Assembly (NCBI GenBank): GCA_002373775.1
Contig: DFJW01000036.1
Span: 1,222-21,828 of the forward strand
Reading direction: 5' to 3'
DNA: 20,607 nucleotides
Source of the DNA: Ruminococcus flavefaciens
Lineage (GTDB): Bacteria > Bacillota > Clostridia > Oscillospirales > Ruminococcaceae
The stretch's first letter is position 1, and the number at the start of each line of letters is the position of its first letter. A program made the translations under genes and the position numbers. This document shows, piece after piece, positions 20,390 to 20,607 of this stretch. The notes below the pieces were generated by a model that was not told the origin of the DNA, ran no database searches, and was given only the letters and a program-made list of their open reading frames with translations.

Positions 20390-20607
20390 ATGAAGTTCGG
20401 ATATTTTGACGACGCTAACAAGGAATATGTCATCAATTCCCCCAGAACCCCTTATCCGTGGATAAACTATCTCGGCAACCAGGGCTTCTTCTCACTCATT
20501 TCAAACACAGCAGGCGGCTACTGCTTCTATAAGGATGCCCGCCTCCGCCGCATCACACGTTATCGCTATAACAACGTGCCTCTCGATATGGGCGGACGTT
20601 ATTTCTA
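20390..20607 (+). CDS. cellobiose phosphorylase, GH94 family (partial, N-terminus only)
   Basis: Cellobiose phosphorylase splits imported cellobiose with phosphate to glucose 1-phosphate and glucose in the cytoplasm, saving one ATP. Only the first 72 codons are present: [33 protein letters not shown], then [20 protein letters not shown] and [18 protein letters not shown]. This is very close to the N-terminal beta-sandwich of clostridial cellobiose phosphorylases; the catalytic domain lies beyond the right edge. AAGGAG precedes the ATG. There is no signal peptide, as expected. The closely related cellodextrin phosphorylases start differently, so cellobiose specificity is likely but not proven from the fragment. 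Confidence 0.92.
   Translation, partial: MKFGYFDDANKEYVINSPRTPYPWINYLGNQGFFSLISNTAGGYCFYKDARLRRITRYRYNNVPLDMGGRYF

Overview
The window looks like chromosomal DNA from an anaerobic, low-to-moderate GC, spore-lineage Firmicute, most likely Ruminococcus or a close Oscillospiraceae relative. The evidence is the Gram-positive gene sets (rpsT next to the germination protease gpr; hrcA-grpE-dnaK-dnaJ behind a perfect CIRCE operator; ylxM-ffh-rpsP-khpA), strong GGAGG ribosome binding sites, sigma-A promoters of the form TTGACA-N17-TATAAT, and a cellobiose phosphorylase at the right edge, as expected of a cellulose or cellodextrin degrader. The genus is inferred. No phage, insertion sequence, CRISPR array, tRNA or rRNA was seen.

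Left part (1-4000): rpsI (cut by the window edge) and rplM form a minus-strand ribosomal operon with a clear promoter and a hairpin leader. Then come small accessory genes, mostly with their own promoters and terminators: a lipocalin-like lipoprotein, a 59-residue ribbon-helix-helix protein, a membrane-anchored DUF2726 protein, a 62-residue unknown, and a zinc-ribbon membrane protein facing an XRE regulator across a palindromic promoter.

Middle (4000-10300): a membrane-fused glycerophosphodiester phosphodiesterase, a Na+/phosphate cotransporter with a Pho-box-like direct repeat before its promoter, the divergent pair rpsT/gpr, and an acidic lipoprotein. The two phosphate-related genes are adjacent, which fits scavenging of phosphate from lipid headgroups followed by phosphate import.

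Heat-shock block (10460-15672): promoter, CIRCE, hrcA, grpE, dnaK, an easily missed 53-residue single-pass membrane protein, dnaJ, terminator. The dnaK-dnaJ junction also holds a perfect hairpin without a U-tract and a larger imperfect palindrome.

Translation/secretion block (15768-18267): ylxM, ffh, rpsP and khpA, ending in a terminator directly after khpA.

Right part (18300-20607): a regulated-looking unit with a promoter, a perfect 26-bp palindrome at the likely transcription start, a long leader with an attenuator-like hairpin, a 501-residue secreted protein with an apparent internal duplication, and a 32-residue peptide with a leader-like N-terminus ending in VITTS. This pair is the best candidate here for something undescribed. 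The window ends inside a cellobiose phosphorylase gene with its own promoter.
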